Positions 1 through 5,085 of a DNA stretch of 8,602 nucleotides are shown here, piece after piece; the first letter of the stretch is position 1; the number at the start of each line of letters is the position of its first letter. Where the stretch lies: NCBI GenBank assembly GCA_030539415.1, contig JAUNSE010000065.1, forward strand, positions 1 through 8,602. The letters run 5' to 3'. The notes below the pieces were generated by a model, which saw only the letters and a list, made by a program, of their open reading frames with translations, did not search any database and was not told where the DNA came from. This stretch comes from Desulfovibrionaceae bacterium (GTDB lineage Bacteria; Desulfobacterota; Desulfovibrionia; Desulfovibrionales; Desulfovibrionaceae). Both the position numbers and the translations under genes were made by a program.

Positions 1-430
1 GGTACATGAGAATGTCCGCCGCCATCAGGATGGGATAGCAGAGGAAGCCGGTACAGCTCAGGTCCTTGGTGGTAATCTGCTGCTGCTGTTCCTTGTAGGT
101 GGGATTGCGCTCCACCCAGGAGACAGGAGTGAACATGGAGCAGAGCAGGGAGAGCTCGGCATGCTCCTTGAGATCCGACTGACGGAAAATGACGCACTTT
201 TCAGGATCAAGGCCGGCACCCACCCAGTCCTTGACCATTTCGATGACGTGCCTCTGCAGCATTTCTGTGCGGTTGAAGTCCGTGGTCAGAGCGTGCCAGT
301 CGGCCACGAAGTAGAAAGCGCGCATCTTGTGCTGAAGCTCGACATAGTTTTTGAGAACGCCGAAATAGTGGCCGAGGTGAAGAGGACCTGTGGGGCGCAT
401 GCCCGATACGGTGCGAAGCTCTGTGTCCAT
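1..430 (-). CDS. trpS: Tryptophan--tRNA ligase, N-terminal part (runs off left edge)
   Basis: Class I aminoacyl-tRNA synthetase that activates tryptophan with ATP and charges tRNA-Trp in the cytoplasm. The first 143 codons are present. After the start come SGMRPTGPLHLGHYFG (residues 9-24), which contains the HIGH-type ATP-binding motif HLGH (18-21), then FYFVADWHALTT, PEKCVIFRQSD, KEHAELSLL, PTYKEQ and GFLCYPILMAADILMY, all hallmark TrpRS stretches. The KMSKS loop and anticodon domain lie outside the window. I chose the ATG at 430 because an AAGG Shine-Dalgarno sits 9 nt upstream and the preceding residues form the first Rossmann strand; an internal ATG at 400 would cut into that strand. It is the last visible gene of a leftward cluster, 49 nt after the metalloprotease gene. 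The N-terminus resembles, from memory, the Thermotoga-type TrpRS, some of which bind an iron-sulfur cluster, but the relevant cysteines cannot be checked here. Confidence 0.96.
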   Translation of the reverse strand, partial: MDTELRTVSGMRPTGPLHLGHYFGVLKNYVELQHKMRAFYFVADWHALTTDFNRTEMLQRHVIEMVKDWVGAGLDPEKCVIFRQSDLKEHAELSLLCSMFTPVSWVERNPTYKEQQQQITTKDLSCTGFLCYPILMAADILMY

Positions 431-451
431 GCGAAGATACCTTTGCAGAAG

Positions 452-470
452 AAAAATGCCAGTCCCTGGC
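452..470 (-). terminator. Weak terminator-like hairpin between the protease gene and trpS
   Basis: Read leftward, GCCAG and CTGGC form a perfect 5-bp stem around a GGA loop (470-458), followed after one base by five T (456-452). The stem is short for a full intrinsic terminator, so partial termination or attenuation between the two genes is the most it could do. It lies in the 49-nt gap, just ahead of the trpS ribosome binding site. It may be chance. Confidence 0.3.
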
Positions 471-479
471 TGCTGCCGG

Positions 480-1160
480 TTAGGCGATGGCAAAAAGACT
501 GAGAATGAGATGGAAGCTACCCTTGAGAAGGGGCAGAAGCACGTGGCTCAGGATGCCCGTGGCAATGAGCAGAATGAGCACGATGAATCCGTAGCGGCCG
601 AAGGACAGATAGGAATAGGCCGCTTTCGGGGGAAGAAAGTATGAAACGACCTTGCTGCCGTCGAGCGGCGGGATGGGGACGAGATTGAACACGCCCAGAC
701 CGAGATTGATGAGAATGCCCATCTGCAGGGTGGAGACGGCAAACTCATAAACCGGATTGCTCAGCCAGTACACGGGCGGCAGAAAGACGATGACGGCCTT
801 GAGCAGAGCCGCGCAGATGAGGGCCAGCAGAAAGTTGGTGCAGGGGCCGGCCAGCGCCACCCACATCAGGCCCTGGCGCGGTCTGGCAAAATTTCTCGGA
901 TTGATGGGCACAGGCTTGGCCCATCCGAAGACAAAGCTGCCGCTCAGGCTCGTGAGCACGAACATGGCAAGGCCCAGAGGATCGATATGCGGAATGGGGT
1001 TGAGCGTGAGGCGCCCCATGAATTTGGCCGTGATGTCGCCCTGGCGCAGGGCCATCCAGCCGTGTCCGACCTCGTGCAGAATGATGCCCAGAAAGGCCGG
1101 GATGAAGGCGATGGAAAAATTGCGCAGGGCCTGGTCAAAATTTGTGAAGAGGGAATCCAT
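480..1160 (-). CDS. Site-2 protease family (M50) membrane zinc metalloprotease
   Basis: Predicted polytopic inner-membrane zinc metalloprotease of peptidase family M50, the compact type without a PDZ domain. The 226-residue protein has the HExxH zinc motif as HEVGH (29-33) inside the first hydrophobic segment. The second family motif, NLVPIPPLDGSKV (159-171), supplies the third zinc ligand at Asp167. Hydrophobic stretches at about 15-36, 62-80, 98-128, 143-165 and 189-222 fit five or six membrane segments. There is no signal peptide or PDZ domain, which separates it from RseP. The substrate is unknown; the family cleaves within or next to the membrane. The start is the ATG at 1160; its Shine-Dalgarno is poor (AAGGA about 13 nt upstream), but the next Met (36) would remove the active site. 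It lies 39 nt after the sulfur-carrier-like gene and 49 nt before trpS, so co-transcription is likely. A site-2-protease/trpS neighbourhood is, from memory, common in Desulfovibrio relatives. Confidence 0.93.
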   Translation of the reverse strand: MDSLFTNFDQALRNFSIAFIPAFLGIILHEVGHGWMALRQGDITAKFMGRLTLNPIPHIDPLGLAMFVLTSLSGSFVFGWAKPVPINPRNFARPRQGLMWVALAGPCTNFLLALICAALLKAVIVFLPPVYWLSNPVYEFAVSTLQMGILINLGLGVFNLVPIPPLDGSKVVSYFLPPKAAYSYLSFGRYGFIVLILLIATGILSHVLLPLLKGSFHLILSLFAIA

Positions 1161-1199
1161 AGGAGCGGGTCTGTCCTTGTTCCGGTCGAATGCGTCAGA

Positions 1200-1439
1200 T
1201 TAGCCGTGGGAGATGATGGAGCGCACGATGATGTGATCGTCGGGCTGTATGGCCAGATCCGGTGTCAGCAGCGTGCCGTCGCGGATGACCAGCGCCGTCT
1301 CCTCCAGATGTCCCAGTCTGTCCAGCAGCTGGCGCACGGTCTTGGGCCTCGGGACAACGCTTGTGCCGCCCGTCGGCTGCATGGTGAGGGTGATGGTGCC
1401 GCCTTTCTGGCGGAAATCGCGGCTTGCTGCGTCGCTCAT
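1200..1439 (-). CDS. Small MoaD/ThiS-like ubiquitin-fold protein
   Basis: A 79-residue protein that fits the beta-grasp sulfur-carrier (ThiS/MoaD) pattern: a first strand (TITLTMQ, 15-21), a helix (TVRQLLDRLG, 34-43), the strand ALVIRDGTLLTPD (49-61) and the closing block QPDDHIIVRSII followed by a C-terminal Gly. Canonical sulfur carriers end in Gly-Gly, the site of adenylation and thiocarboxylate formation; this one ends in Ser-His-Gly. It keeps the terminal Gly (79) but not the one before it, so sulfur-carrier activity is inferred, not shown. There is no cysteine. Family members serve thiamine, molybdopterin or tRNA thiolation, and nothing nearby (no ThiF, ThiG or MoaE) says which. The start is the ATG at 1439, with an AGG-containing Shine-Dalgarno 8 nt upstream; Met20 is a less likely alternative because it would lose the first strand. 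It is the first gene of the leftward cluster. Confidence 0.72.
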   Translation of the reverse strand: MSDAASRDFRQKGGTITLTMQPTGGTSVVPRPKTVRQLLDRLGHLEETALVIRDGTLLTPDLAIQPDDHIIVRSIISHG

Positions 1440-1475
1440 GAAGACTACCTGCCTGTATGATGAAATAAGGGAATT

Positions 1476-1504
1476 CTTCTAATGTTCCGGGAAGAAAAAG
1501 TCAA
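1476..1504 (-). promoter_or_regulatory. Sigma70-like promoter of the sulfur-carrier/protease/trpS cluster
   Basis: Leftward -35 box TTGACT (1504-1499), a 17-nt spacer, and -10 box TAGAAG (1481-1476), matching the consensus at 5/6 and 4/6 positions. Transcription would start near 1469, leaving a leader of about 30 nt before the ATG at 1439. It is the best-placed candidate in the gap. No start site is proven. Confidence 0.5.
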
Positions 1505-1670
1505 AAAGCGAGCCGGAAACCGGGAGGGCCGGCAGCCGCGCGCCGGTTCCATAATGCCCGCAAAGCGTAACATGGGCAATGCCGCTTTTCCGTCCGCGCG
1601 TGTCCGCCCCTGTCTGACTGCCATGGCCGGTGGCGCTGGAAATCAATTTCCGGAGCCCGCCTGACGGCGC
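1505..1670. other. Non-coding spacer with two inverted repeats
   Basis: No convincing gene is present between the cluster promoter and the ahcY terminator. Two symmetric elements can be seen. GGAAACCGG (1515-1523) pairs with CCGGTTCC (1543-1550), with one bulged A, just upstream of the -35 box. GGAAAT-CA-ATTTCC (1638-1651) is a perfect 6-bp palindrome with a 2-nt centre. Either could be a protein-binding site or chance. The one open frame here (rightward, about 60 codons from 1482) has no recognisable protein character and I do not call it. Confidence 0.4.
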
Positions 1671-1710
1671 AGAAAAAAGCTGCAGGACAACGGAAATGTC
1701 GTCCTGCAGC
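1671..1710 (-). terminator. Intrinsic terminator of the sahR-ahcY operon
   Basis: A perfect 10-bp stem, GCTGCAGGAC (1679-1688) with GTCCTGCAGC (1701-1710), closes a 12-nt loop. Read leftward it is followed immediately by six T (complement of the A-run 1678-1673). It starts 29 nt after the ahcY stop codon, the expected position for a Rho-independent terminator. In the other direction there is no T-run, so it acts on the leftward operon only. Confidence 0.92.
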
Positions 1711-1738
1711 CAGTGAATGTCTGTGTCAGGCCGTCAGA

Positions 1739-3163
1739 CTAGTAGCGGTAGTAGTCCGGCTTGTAGGGGCCTTCGATCTTGATGCCGAGATAGTCGGCCT
1801 GCTCCTGGGTGAGCGTGGTCAGCTTGACGCCGAGGCGGGCGAGATGCAGACGGGCGACTTCCTCGTCGAGGTCCTTGGGCAGGGTGTAGACCTGGGCCTT
1901 CAGATTCTTGATGGTGGCCAGACGAATCTGGGCCAGAACCTGGTTGGTGAAGCTGTTGGACATGACGAAGCTGGCGTGGCCGGTGGCGCAGCCGAGATTG
2001 ACAAGGCGGCCTTCGGCCAGAACGATGATGGAGCGGCCGGACAGGAGCTTCCACTTGTCCACCTGCGGCTTGATGTTGGTCTTCACGCAGCCGGGGGTGG
2101 AGTTGAGGTAGTTCATGTCGATTTCGTTGTCGAAGTGGCCGATGTTGCAGACGATGGCCTCGTCCTTCATCTGCTCCATGTGGGCGCCGGTGATGATGTT
2201 CACGTTGCCGGTGCAGGTGACATAGATGTCGGCGATGGGCAGGGCATCCTCGACTGTGCACACTTCATAGCCTTCCATGGCGGCCTGCAGGGCGCAGATC
2301 GGATCCACTTCGGAAACGAGCACGCGGGCGCCGAAGCCGCGCATGGACTGGGCGCAGCCCTTGCCCACATCGCCGTAGCCGCAGACCATGACGACCTTGC
2401 CGGCGACCATGATGTCGGTGGCGCGCTTGATGCCGTCGGCCAGAGACTCGCGGCAGCCGTACAGGTTGTCGAACTTGGACTTGGTCACGCTGTCGTTCAC
2501 ATTGATGGCCGGGAAGAGCAGGGTGCCCTGGGCGGCATGCTGATACAGCCTGTGCACGCCGGTGGTGGTCTCCTCGCTGACACCCTTGACGTTGGCGGCG
2601 ACCTTCTGCCAGTGGGCGGGGTCGGCATCGTAGCGGTCCTTGAGACGGGCCATGATGGCGGCCTCTTCGGCATTGCCGGGCTCCTGGGAGAACATGTCGG
2701 GGTTCTTTTCGCAGGCATAGCCCACATGGATGAGCAGGGTGGCGTCACCGCCGTCGTCCACGATCAGGTCGGGACCCTTGCCGTCAGGCCAGGTGAGGGC
2801 CATTTCCGTGCACCACCAGTAGTCCTCGATGGATTCACCCTTCCAGGCAAAGACCTTGGCGTAGCCGTCGGCGGCAATGGCCGCGGCGGCATGGTCCTGG
2901 GTGGAGAAGATGTTGCAGGAGGCCCAGCGGATGTCCGCGCCCAGTTCGTACAGGGTGCGGATAAGCATGGCGGTCTGAATGGTCATGTGCAGGGAGCCCG
3001 TGATGCGCATTCCCTTGAGGGGCTTGCTCGGGCCGTATTTGCGAATGCATTCCATCAGTCCGGGCATTTCGCGCTCGGAGAGCTGCATTTCCTTGCGACC
3101 GAGCTCGGCGAGCTCGAGATCTTTGACTTTGTGGTCCAGGCTGAGATCAAGGGGCTTGACCAT
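1739..3163 (-). CDS. ahcY: Adenosylhomocysteinase (SAH hydrolase)
   Basis: Cytoplasmic NAD-dependent enzyme that reversibly splits S-adenosylhomocysteine into adenosine and homocysteine. It clears the inhibitory product of SAM-dependent methylation and feeds the methionine cycle. The 474-residue protein is full length. Visible signatures are [10 protein letters not shown] (56-65), [11 protein letters not shown] (87-97), [11 protein letters not shown] (113-123), [13 protein letters not shown] (221-233), the NAD-binding GYGDVGKG (262-269), [11 protein letters not shown] (339-349), [10 protein letters not shown] (403-412) and the C-terminal KPDYYRY (468-474), which completes the neighbouring subunit's NAD site. 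The family usually has KPDHYRY, so Tyr471 replaces His. The start at 3163 follows a perfect AGGAGG ribosome binding site. It is 18 nt downstream of the SahR-like regulator gene, clearly its operon partner, and is followed by a strong terminator. Expression is probably set by SAH level through SahR. Confidence 0.99.
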   Translation of the reverse strand: MVKPLDLSLDHKVKDLELAELGRKEMQLSEREMPGLMECIRKYGPSKPLKGMRITGSLHMTIQTAMLIRTLYELGADIRWASCNIFSTQDHAAAAIAADGYAKVFAWKGESIEDYWWCTEMALTWPDGKGPDLIVDDGGDATLLIHVGYACEKNPDMFSQEPGNAEEAAIMARLKDRYDADPAHWQKVAANVKGVSEETTTGVHRLYQHAAQGTLLFPAINVNDSVTKSKFDNLYGCRESLADGIKRATDIMVAGKVVMVCGYGDVGKGCAQSMRGFGARVLVSEVDPICALQAAMEGYEVCTVEDALPIADIYVTCTGNVNIITGAHMEQMKDEAIVCNIGHFDNEIDMNYLNSTPGCVKTNIKPQVDKWKLLSGRSIIVLAEGRLVNLGCATGHASFVMSNSFTNQVLAQIRLATIKNLKAQVYTLPKDLDEEVARLHLARLGVKLTTLTQEQADYLGIKIEGPYKPDYYRY

Positions 3164-3181
3164 GGATGCTTTCCTCCTGAA
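3164..3181 (-). promoter_or_regulatory. Strong ribosome binding site in the sahR-ahcY gap
   Basis: The 18-nt gap between the regulator's stop codon and the ahcY ATG contains a full AGGAGG (complement of 3173-3178) 9 nt before the start. This fixes the ahcY start. It also suggests that the enzyme is translated more strongly than the upstream regulator, whose own site is only AAGG. Confidence 0.85.
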
Positions 3182-4126
3182 TTAGACGGGCCGCGACACG
3201 GGCGCGGAGACATACGAAGTAATAAGGATCAGAGTGAGATTGCGGTTGACTTTCTGCTTGTGGATGGTGGTGCGGCTGAAGCCGGCCTCCCGCAGCGTGA
3301 CGGCAAGCTTCATGGGGTCAAAGCCGAGCCACAGGTCCCCGTAGCGCTCGCGCATGTATTCGTCGCTGTGCTTTTCAAAATCCGAAATGAAAAGACGGCC
3401 CGACGGAGACAGAATGCGCCTGATTTCAGGCAGGGCCAGCTCGGGACGCGGCAGATGGTGAAGAACAAGGTTGACGGAGGCGAAGTCGGCCTCCTGGTCG
3501 CGCAGGGGCAGGTGCTCCATTTCGCCGATGCGCAGGGATATCCTGTGCTCCGCGTCGGGCACGTCCGCAAAGGTCCTGCGGCAGGCGTCAAGCATGCCGG
3601 ACGAGATGTCCACGCCGATGACGCCGTCGGCCCTGCCCAGCATCTGACGCATCACACTACCTGTACCACAGCCAAGATCAACTGCAAGATGGCAGCGCTC
3701 CGGCATGGCCTCGAAAACTCTGCCGGGAAGGTCGAAATCGCCCAGGATCTCCTTGTTCAGTATATCCCAGTCTTCTGCGATATCATTGAAAAACTGCCTT
3801 GATTTGGCCTGCTTCTCCTCCACCAGACGCATGGTGCGCTCATCGTCGTGAGCAGCTTCGGGAATATTTTTCAGGTAGGGAGTAATGGCGCTCAGGAAGT
3901 CATTGTGCTCCCCCTCGCTGTTGGCCTGATAGAAAACCCACAGGCCGTCCCTGCGCGAGGTCAGCAGACCTGCTTCGGTCAGGATGCGGAGGTGGCGGGA
4001 GATGCGGGACTGCCCCATTTCAAGAATGCTGACAAGTTCGTTGACGGACAGTTTGTGGTCAATGAGAATGCGCAGCAGTCTGAGGCGGGTTTCGTCAGAA
4101 AGGGCTTTGAAAAGATGGACGGTCAT
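3182..4126 (-). CDS. sahR: SahR-type regulator: ArsR winged helix fused to a SAM-methyltransferase fold
   Basis: Probable SAH-responsive repressor. Residues 1-70 are an ArsR/SmtB winged helix: FKALSDETRLRLLRIL (6-21), then the recognition segment SVNELVSILEMGQSRISRHLRIL (27-49) and the wing (57-67). The metal-binding ELCxCxC motif is absent; the equivalent helix reads ELVSILEMG. Residues 105-290 form a class I methyltransferase fold with motif I VDLGCGTG (149-156), motif II-like GVDIS (171-175), VNLVLHHL (218-225) and a post-motif PSGRLFISDF (241-250). This ArsR-plus-methyltransferase architecture next to ahcY is that of SahR of Desulfovibrio, in which the second domain is thought to bind SAH as a signal. 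Whether it also catalyses methylation is unknown. I chose the ATG at 4126 (314 residues) because an AAGG sits 6 nt upstream and the HTH begins at once. The frame stays open to an ATG at 4282, but that extension has no domain character and covers the promoter. Confidence 0.9.
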   Translation of the reverse strand: MTVHLFKALSDETRLRLLRILIDHKLSVNELVSILEMGQSRISRHLRILTEAGLLTSRRDGLWVFYQANSEGEHNDFLSAITPYLKNIPEAAHDDERTMRLVEEKQAKSRQFFNDIAEDWDILNKEILGDFDLPGRVFEAMPERCHLAVDLGCGTGSVMRQMLGRADGVIGVDISSGMLDACRRTFADVPDAEHRISLRIGEMEHLPLRDQEADFASVNLVLHHLPRPELALPEIRRILSPSGRLFISDFEKHSDEYMRERYGDLWLGFDPMKLAVTLREAGFSRTTIHKQKVNRNLTLILITSYVSAPVSRPV

Positions 4127-4198
4127 GCGTGGCCTTTTTCGGAGAGAATGCTCAGGCATGCGCCTGCGGATGGAGGATGCGGCTTGCGCGGAGACAGG

Positions 4199-4229
4199 CG
4201 ATGCCGCACCCGCGGTGCGGGAGGCATCG
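4199..4229 (-). ncRNA. Strong hairpin in the sahR 5' leader
   Basis: CGATGCC (4199-4205) pairs with GGCATCG (4223-4229). Inside it, GCACC (4206-4210) pairs with GGTGC (4214-4218) around a 3-nt loop, with a 4-nt bulge on one side: 12 perfect base pairs in 31 nt. If transcription starts just left of the promoter-operator, the hairpin sits in the leader of the sahR-ahcY message, about 70 nt before the ATG. No T-run follows it, so it is not a simple terminator. I could not match it to the SAH or SAM riboswitch cores. Its role is unknown. Confidence 0.45.
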
Positions 4230-4249
4230 GGCAGATCCGCCGCTGTACA

Positions 4250-4284
4250 ATTATCCTTTATCAAGATATTTTTATATGTCAATA
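4250..4284 (-). promoter_or_regulatory. Candidate promoter and SahR operator of sahR-ahcY
   Basis: An AT-rich island in otherwise GC-rich DNA holds an interrupted palindrome: arm TATCAAGATAT (4259-4269), spacer TTTT, and arm ATATGTCAATA (4274-4284). The arms match as inverted copies at 8 of 11 positions. Read leftward, the second arm contains a perfect -35 box TTGACA (4282-4277). The -10 is less clear: TAAAGG (4260-4255) at 16 nt spacing or GATAAT (4255-4250) at 21 nt. The overlap of palindrome and promoter is what an ArsR-type repressor needs. A site of this kind upstream of ahcY is expected from the known SahR regulon, but assigning this palindrome to SahR is inference. The island could also serve the divergent gene at 4439. 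Confidence 0.6.
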
Positions 4285-4438
4285 GCCTGTATCCGAATGC
4301 CCGGAAGAGCGGCTGTTTCGGGGTCTTGCCTTTGCGGCGGAAAAGATCGTAGCTTCACGCGGGAGGAGCAGGGCGGCTCTCGTCTGAATCCGCTGCCGGG
4401 GTGTCCGGGCAGATGTCGTCCGGCAGGAGTATGCACCA
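4285..4438. other. Upstream region of the dciA-like gene
   Basis: This is non-coding sequence between the divergent sahR and DUF721 genes. I see only a poor rightward promoter candidate (TTGCCT near 4326 with TAGCTT about 18 nt on) and a short tandem near-repeat, GTCCGGGCAG (4403-4412) and GTCCGGCAG (4418-4426), of which the second copy runs into the ribosome binding site. No RNA gene or open frame with protein character is evident. Confidence 0.35.
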
Positions 4439-4930
4439 ATGCGAACATTCAAGAAGTTCAACAAGCGAAGCCGCACGCTGACACCGTCGGGCGAACTGAC
4501 CAGGCGCTTCCTGGAGCGGCTCGCCCAGATGGTCAAGTGCCCCGAGCAGATTGTGCTGGTCGAACTGTGGCGGAACTGGCCCGTGGTCATGGGCGAGGAT
4601 ATTTCAGCCTTCTGTCTGCCTCTGGGGCACAAGGATGACCGCCTGGAGATCGGCTGCGAGGATACCATGGCCATGCAGGAGCTCCAGTATCTTCGCGGCG
4701 AGGTGCTCGACCGCGCCAACTCCTTTATGGAAAAGGAATTTTTCAGGGATTTGAAAATCCATCTCATCCTGGACCAGAAGCCGCTTTGGCAGGCAGGCGG
4801 AGACAGTGTCTACAGCAAGCCTCCGGAGCCGGCGGGCGGAAACTGCGAGGGCACATGGCTCGACAGCATGGACCCGGATTCCCCCGTTGCCCGCGCCTAT
4901 CGCGCCTACTGCCGCCGAAAGGATGCCTGA
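4439..4930 (+). CDS. dciA: DUF721/DciA-like protein (probable replicative helicase loader)
   Basis: The 163-residue protein matches the DUF721 pattern best seen at 38-98: WRNWPVVMGEDISAFCLPLG (44-63), a strand DRLEIGCED (67-75), then MAMQELQYLRGEVLDRANSFM (77-97), the helix that ends the domain. DUF721 proteins are known as DciA, which loads or assists the DnaB replicative helicase in bacteria lacking the phage-derived DnaC/DnaI loaders. That role here rests on family membership. The basic N-terminus (KKFNKRSR, 5-12) could contact DNA. The tail after about 115 (rich in Gly, Pro and Ser, ending AYRAYCRRKDA) is low-complexity and not part of the domain. The start has a GGAG ribosome binding site 9 nt upstream; an overlapping ATG at 4431 is out of frame. 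It is transcribed away from sahR and appears to be a single gene. Confidence 0.8.
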   Translation: MRTFKKFNKRSRTLTPSGELTRRFLERLAQMVKCPEQIVLVELWRNWPVVMGEDISAFCLPLGHKDDRLEIGCEDTMAMQELQYLRGEVLDRANSFMEKEFFRDLKIHLILDQKPLWQAGGDSVYSKPPEPAGGNCEGTWLDSMDPDSPVARAYRAYCRRKDA

Positions 4931-5013
4931 GGACGGGGCATCATCCGCCCTCTCATGGACATCGTGTGAAAAACACAAGTGATTTCAGCTGTTTTTAGGA
5001 CAGGTTGGAACAC

Positions 5014-5042
5014 TTGCGCTAACTGATATTGGCGCTTATAAC
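5014..5042 (+). promoter_or_regulatory. Candidate promoter of the FAD/iron-sulfur dehydrogenase gene
   Basis: A -35-like TTGCGC (5014-5019), a 17-nt spacer and a good -10 box TATAAC (5037-5042) lie 44 nt before the start codon. The spacer region contains an inverted repeat, GCGCTAA (5016-5022) and TTGGCGC (5029-5035), with 6 of 7 positions matching around CTGATA. This could be an operator within the promoter. The -35 is weak (3/6), consistent with an activated promoter. No start site is proven. Confidence 0.45.
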
Positions 5043-5085
5043 GTCTCCTTCACAGTGTCACGGTTTTCTTTAGGGAGATCCAGCC

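Noticed and set aside
1482..1664. Rightward open frame of 60 codons in the non-coding gap
   Set aside because: It overlaps the leftward promoter, lacks a ribosome binding site, and its residues look like translated GC-rich spacer.
1844..3802. Rightward open frame of 652 codons over ahcY and sahR
   Set aside because: It is in-register antisense of two well-recognised genes and has no domain signature or start context of its own.
4127..4250. SAH or SAM riboswitch in the sahR leader
   Set aside because: The leader has a hairpin, but I could not find the conserved core of the known SAH or SAM classes by eye; regulation by the SahR protein is a sufficient explanation.
4127..4282. 52-residue N-terminal extension of the SahR-like protein (ATG at 4282)
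   Set aside because: It would place coding sequence over the promoter-operator and the leader hairpin, has no recognisable character, and the ATG at 4126 has a good ribosome binding site and matches the usual start of ArsR domains.
4964..4981. Rex- or CRP/FNR-like site (GTGTGAAAAACACAAG)
   Set aside because: There is only a 4-bp perfect symmetry; the half-sites do not fit TTGTGA-N6-TCACAA or TGTGA-N6-TCACA spacing well enough to name a regulator.
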